This document shows, piece after piece, positions 60,981-64,000 of a DNA stretch of 64,000 bases. The stretch covers positions 62,001-126,000 of the forward strand of contig CAUEFI010000006.1 of the NCBI GenBank assembly GCA_958477305.1. Reading direction: 5' to 3'. Numbering within the stretch: position 1 is the stretch's first letter; every line of letters starts with the position of its first letter. The stretch comes from HGM12998 sp900756495 (GTDB lineage Bacteria > Bacillota > Clostridia > Oscillospirales > Oscillospiraceae). A program made the translations under genes and the position numbers. Below the pieces are notes generated by a model that was given only the letters and a program-made list of their open reading frames with translations, was not told the origin of the DNA and made no database searches.

Positions 60981-62117
60981 ATGTCAAAAAAATACTGTAT
61001 CTTTTTATCCGCACTCTTCTGCGCCTTTATCGGCCTCTTCCTGGCGGCAAATGCCCTCTCTCCCGACGCAGAGTTTTCCCAGATGGAAAACCGCTATCTG
61101 CAGCAGCTTCCCGTTCCCTCTCTCGAGACGGTACTGAACGGGTCCTTTATGGCCGAATTTGAGACCTATGTCACCGACCAGTTTGTGGGACGGGACAGCT
61201 GGATCTCCGCCAAATCCCGTACTGAAAAGCTGTTAGGCAAACGGGAAAACAATGGGGTTTATTTTTGTCAGAAGGATACACTTATTACCCGCTTTGACAC
61301 CCCGGATGAGAAGAAATTAGCTGCTAATCTGAGCTATGTGGAGCAATTTGCTCAAAAGGCCCCCGCTCCGGCATACTTCTCCCTTATCCCGACACAGGCC
61401 TGTATCTGGGCTGATCGTCTTCCTGACGGCGCCCCCAACGCAAGTCAGCCTGATGTCCTGAACCAGGCCATAAATTCTGTCCCCAGCGCCATATGGGCCG
61501 ACCTGTATGCCCCCCTGGCTGCTCATGCCGGGGAGGATATCTTCTACCGTACAGATCACCACTGGACCAGCCTGGGAGCCTATTACGGCTATACCGCTCT
61601 CTGCGAAGCAATGGGGCTTACTCCCATCCCCCTGTCTGACTATTCCAAAACCACTGTTACAGAGGACTTTTACGGCACCGTCTTCTCCTCATCGGGCGTG
61701 CGCTGGGTAAGACCGGACTCCATAGACATCTATGTCCCCGATGACGGCATTACCGTCACCTCCCACACCTTTGATGCCCAGGGTCAGCCGGTCGAGGAGG
61801 CCCGCGCCCTCTATGACTTCTCCTATCTGGAGGTCAAGGATAAGTACTCCATGTTCCTGGGCGGGCAGCAGCCCCTGGCCGTAGTCAAAACCCCGAATAC
61901 CGAAGCTCCCAAACTGCTGATCATTCGGGATTCCTATACTGACTCGCTGGTTCCTTATCTCACCGCCCACTTCTCAGAGATCCATCTTATTGATCTGCGC
62001 TATTACAAATTCTCGGCCTCCGACTATATCGCGGAACATGGCATTGACACAGCCCTGGTACTCTACAGCGTTCCCAATTTCGTCACCGACTCCAATCTGG
62101 TGTGGCTATCCAAATAG
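60981..62117 (+). CDS. DHHW family protein (AlgJ/AlgX-like)
   Basis: An N-terminal signal-anchor (about 8-26) is followed by a SGNH-hydrolase-like domain: YRTDHHWTSLGAYYGY carries the DHHW motif (about 199-202), and LLIIRDSYTDSLVPYL the GDS-like Asp-Ser. This family completes O-acetylation of exopolysaccharide with an MBOAT partner. The start at 60981 has CAGGAGG; the product is 378 residues. It forms a likely operon with the DUF4358 and MBOAT genes and ends at a strong terminator. Confidence 0.92.
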   Translation: MSKKYCIFLSALFCAFIGLFLAANALSPDAEFSQMENRYLQQLPVPSLETVLNGSFMAEFETYVTDQFVGRDSWISAKSRTEKLLGKRENNGVYFCQKDTLITRFDTPDEKKLAANLSYVEQFAQKAPAPAYFSLIPTQACIWADRLPDGAPNASQPDVLNQAINSVPSAIWADLYAPLAAHAGEDIFYRTDHHWTSLGAYYGYTALCEAMGLTPIPLSDYSKTTVTEDFYGTVFSSSGVRWVRPDSIDIYVPDDGITVTSHTFDAQGQPVEEARALYDFSYLEVKDKYSMFLGGQQPLAVVKTPNTEAPKLLIIRDSYTDSLVPYLTAHFSEIHLIDLRYYKFSASDYIAEHGIDTALVLYSVPNFVTDSNLVWLSK

Positions 62118-62163
62118 CCTTTAAAAATACTCCGCCCAGCCGGTAATCCAACATATAATCATG

Positions 62164-62202
62164 AAAGCAGATGCCCACACCTCTTGGGCATCTGCTTTCT
62201 TA
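62164..62202 (+). terminator. Terminator of the DUF4358-MBOAT-DHHW operon
   Basis: A 14-bp perfect stem (62164-62177 with 62185-62198) followed by CTTAT. It may also work weakly for the convergent EFR1 gene. Confidence 0.88.
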
Positions 62203-62323
62203 TACAAACCGCAGCTTCAGGTGCAGCTGATTGCAGACTCAATTTCAAGCTGCGCCGTCAATCTTTCACACACCACCGCTCCGGAAACTGCAGTTCCTCC
62301 ATGGGTCATCCGAACCCCATGCT

Positions 62324-63157
62324 TTACAGGAACAGCTGTACGCTCCGTTTGAAATGCCCGTAAGTCTCCTCTAAATCATGCAGGTGCCAGAGAAAACCGG
62401 GATCATCAAAATACTTTGCTCCCGCCGGACAACCTTTGACGCAGGCGCAGCACTTGATGCAGACCCCTGAAATTATATCTGTATTACGCGCATCTATGGC
62501 TCCCATAGGACACAGCGGCGCGCACAGGCCGCAGTGTGCACAGGCCGTATCTGTTTTGGGCTTGACCTTGCGGATGTCAATTGGATTCCCCTGGAGATCT
62601 CTCGGCTGATAATAGGGGCGCGGCGGGAATTGTCCTTCAACCTCAATGCGATGCGGCGGTTCATTTGTATCGATCCCGCTGTACCGGCGGATCAGGGCCT
62701 CAACCAGCCGATCCGCCTGAGCCAGATCATGCACATTGGGCCTGCCCTGTGCCAGCGTATCGGAAAAGGCGTGCTCTCCAATAAAGGCAGCGGCGGCCAC
62801 TGTATGAAAGCCGTTCTCCTCCAGGATTCTCTGCAGTTCCCGGAGGCCATCGTCGAAACTGCGGTTCCCATACAATACCACCGGAACGACGGCTGCCCCG
62901 CCGCCGTGTATTTCTCTTATGTAGGGCAGCAGCAGGTTTGGCACCCTCCCCGCGTAGACAGGTATGCCGAAGATAGCCAAGTCCCCCCTGCCCGGGCTGG
63001 GAACTGACCTTCTGGCCTCCGGACGTGTAAAGTCAAATTCTATACGCGGCAGGGAGAGTCCGGCAGCCAGACTGTTGGCCAAATAGCGAACCACCAGCCG
63101 GGTGGTGCCGGTAGCACTGAAGTATATCCCCCAAATCCGTCCGGGCTTCATTCCCAT
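62324..63157 (-). CDS. EFR1 family flavodoxin-like/2x[4Fe-4S] ferredoxin protein, copy 2
   Basis: The 277-residue protein has the flavodoxin-like half (IYFSATGTTRLVVRYLA, FGIPVYAGRVPN, VLYGNRSFDDGL) and two [4Fe-4S] motifs, CAHCGLCAPLCPMGAI and CIKCCACVKGCPAGAK, as in the copy at 41.5-42.3 kb; the two differ clearly in sequence, so the duplication is old. The ATG at 63157 follows GAGAGGCGG. It probably carries electrons in an anaerobic pathway not encoded here. Confidence 0.9.
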   Translation of the reverse strand: MGMKPGRIWGIYFSATGTTRLVVRYLANSLAAGLSLPRIEFDFTRPEARRSVPSPGRGDLAIFGIPVYAGRVPNLLLPYIREIHGGGAAVVPVVLYGNRSFDDGLRELQRILEENGFHTVAAAAFIGEHAFSDTLAQGRPNVHDLAQADRLVEALIRRYSGIDTNEPPHRIEVEGQFPPRPYYQPRDLQGNPIDIRKVKPKTDTACAHCGLCAPLCPMGAIDARNTDIISGVCIKCCACVKGCPAGAKYFDDPGFLWHLHDLEETYGHFKRSVQLFL

Positions 63158-63304
63158 CGACCGCCTCTCCAGCGTTTAGCTCTGTTGATATAGGATCCTT
63201 ATTGCAACTCATCGCATCCTGCGATATCCCGCCCCGGTAGTCTTGCCGGAAGAGATCTGCGGCAGATGTTTCCGCATAATCAGTCAAACTTCCCCTTTGC
63301 GGCT

Positions 63305-63333
63305 ATTATATCATGTGCAGTCTGTCTGTGGAA
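63305..63333 (-). promoter_or_regulatory. Candidate promoter of EFR1 copy 2
   Basis: A perfect TATAAT (63310-63305) with a poor TTCCAC 17 bases upstream on the minus strand; the leader would be about 140 bases. The 63158-63533 gap otherwise holds the SDR promoter and AT-rich spacer. Confidence 0.45.
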
Positions 63334-63442
63334 GTGTGAATTTGTCTTGTCAGCTCTAAGCTCTCATTCCGTACCGCAGCTCTGCAGAGCGCCTTATCAA
63401 TCTATTTGGAGCGGGCGGCATTTGTCAAAAAAATATCTATTG

Positions 63443-63471
63443 TTTACAATATTTAAACTTTTAAGTATAAT
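63443..63471 (+). promoter_or_regulatory. Promoter of the SDR gene
   Basis: TTTACA (63443-63448), 17 AT-rich bases and TATAAT (63466-63471), 62 bases before the ATG. Confidence 0.8.
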
Positions 63472-63533
63472 TTTATTTATCATAAGGCGGCTCTGCCAAG
63501 CGGAACCGCCGTTCTGAGAAAGGATGCATTTAT

Positions 63534-64000
63534 ATGGTCGATTTAACGGGGAAAATTGCTGTTGTTTCCGGCGCTTCCAGCGGCCTGGGTGCAGATTCTG
63601 CCCGCGCTTATGCCAAGGCGGGCGCAGATGTAGCGCTTCTGGCACGGCGTGTGGACAAATTGGAATCTGTCGCCAAAGAGCTGTGCGGCATGGGTGTGCA
63701 CGCCATTGCCATAGCCTGCGATGTCAGCGATGAGCAGAGTGTAAAAGACGCTGTCCAGGAGGTGATCCGCGTCTTCGGCCGCGTTGATATTTTGCTTAAC
63801 AATGCCGGAGTTGCCGTCCGCGGCGGTGTGACAGATCTCACCAGCGAAGATTGGGATCGCGCATTTAACACCAATCTGAAGGGAATGTTCTTTACATGTA
63901 AGTATGTCATCCCCCACATGATAGAACAGAATTACGGAAAAATTGTCAACGTCAGCTCTGTCAATGCCTTTATTGCCGACAAGAACGATATGTTTATCCG
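63534..64000 (+). CDS. Short-chain dehydrogenase/reductase, partial (3' end off the window)
   Basis: The first 155 residues show the classical SDR pattern: the dinucleotide loop VVSGASSGLGADSARAYAK (TGxxxGxG form, about 11-29), CDVSDEQSV, the LLNNAGVA stabilising motif (about 86-93) and NVSSVNAF with the catalytic Ser. The catalytic YxxxK lies beyond the window. Relatives are 3-oxoacyl-ACP reductase, gluconate 5-dehydrogenase and other NAD(P) oxidoreductases; the substrate cannot be decided. AAAGGA precedes the ATG and an independent promoter lies upstream. Confidence 0.92.
   Translation, partial: MVDLTGKIAVVSGASSGLGADSARAYAKAGADVALLARRVDKLESVAKELCGMGVHAIAIACDVSDEQSVKDAVQEVIRVFGRVDILLNNAGVAVRGGVTDLTSEDWDRAFNTNLKGMFFTCKYVIPHMIEQNYGKIVNVSSVNAFIADKNDMFI

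Noticed and set aside
62161..62352. 63-codon plus-strand open frame after the DHHW gene
   Set aside because: It starts inside the terminator hairpin and has no ribosome site.

Overview
The window reads as a chromosomal segment of a GC-rich, anaerobic, Gram-positive gut-type Clostridia, most like the Flavonifractor/Lawsonibacter/Intestinimonas group (Oscillospiraceae). The grounds are the Firmicutes-type rimP-nusA-ylxR-ylxQ-infB-rbfA-nrnA-truB-ribF cluster, S-layer-homology (SLH) surface proteins, a T-box riboswitch, an LtaS-type lipoteichoic acid synthase, LCP and DHHW/MBOAT envelope genes, several Fe-S assembly genes and two EFR1 flavodoxin-ferredoxin proteins. The genus is an inference. No rRNA, tRNA, CRISPR array, prophage or intact insertion sequence was seen.

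Layout. 1-9.8 kb (minus): the translation/RNA-processing operon with one clear promoter, ending in ribF and a partial DUF1576 membrane protein. 10.0-14.3 kb (plus): MoxR ATPase, DUF58 and transglutaminase operon. 14.4-22 kb (minus): a surface protein with cyclase-like repeats and SLH domains, then a secreted tannase-like esterase with SLH domains flanked by two paralogous DASS (SLC13) anion transporters. 22-25.7 kb (minus): an unusual operon of a fucose-isomerase-like protein, SufS, SufE and an unknown protein, divergent from a PucR/CdaR-type regulator (26.4-28.0 kb). 28-36.8 kb: LtaS-like enzyme, WG-repeat/SLH protein, a Crp-controlled SsuABC-like ABC transporter, a small Cys-containing protein and an LCP ligase. 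36.9-38.8 kb: a small AT-richer accessory patch with an XRE regulator, a truncated DUF4230 gene, a CrtO-like membrane protein and a row of three hairpins. 38.8-41 kb (minus): aroF-tyrA preceded by a tyrosine-rich leader peptide and a terminator, i.e. a transcription attenuator. 41-49 kb: IscR-like Rrf2 regulator, EFR1 protein, cysK, metQ under a methionine T-box, metI, metN, iscU and iscS. 48.6-62 kb: MBL-fold lipoprotein, AI-2E family permease, a third cysteine-desulfurase-like enzyme, a NodB-like secreted protein, a small inverted-repeat element, malic enzyme, a response regulator/flavodoxin/histidine kinase operon, and a DUF4358-MBOAT-DHHW surface O-acylation cluster. 62.3-64 kb: a second EFR1 protein and the start of an SDR oxidoreductase.

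How the genes work together. Sulfur chemistry recurs: three class V desulfurase-like enzymes, IscU, SufE, CysK, a Met T-box with metNIQ, and an IscR-like regulator. A second theme is envelope building and surface display: SLH proteins, LtaS, LCP and MBOAT/DHHW. The most notable regulatory element is the aroF-tyrA leader, whose short ORF is dense in Tyr codons and is followed by a Rho-independent terminator; Firmicutes more often use T-boxes for such control. Most start codons here were chosen from ribosome binding sites rather than the longest reading frame.
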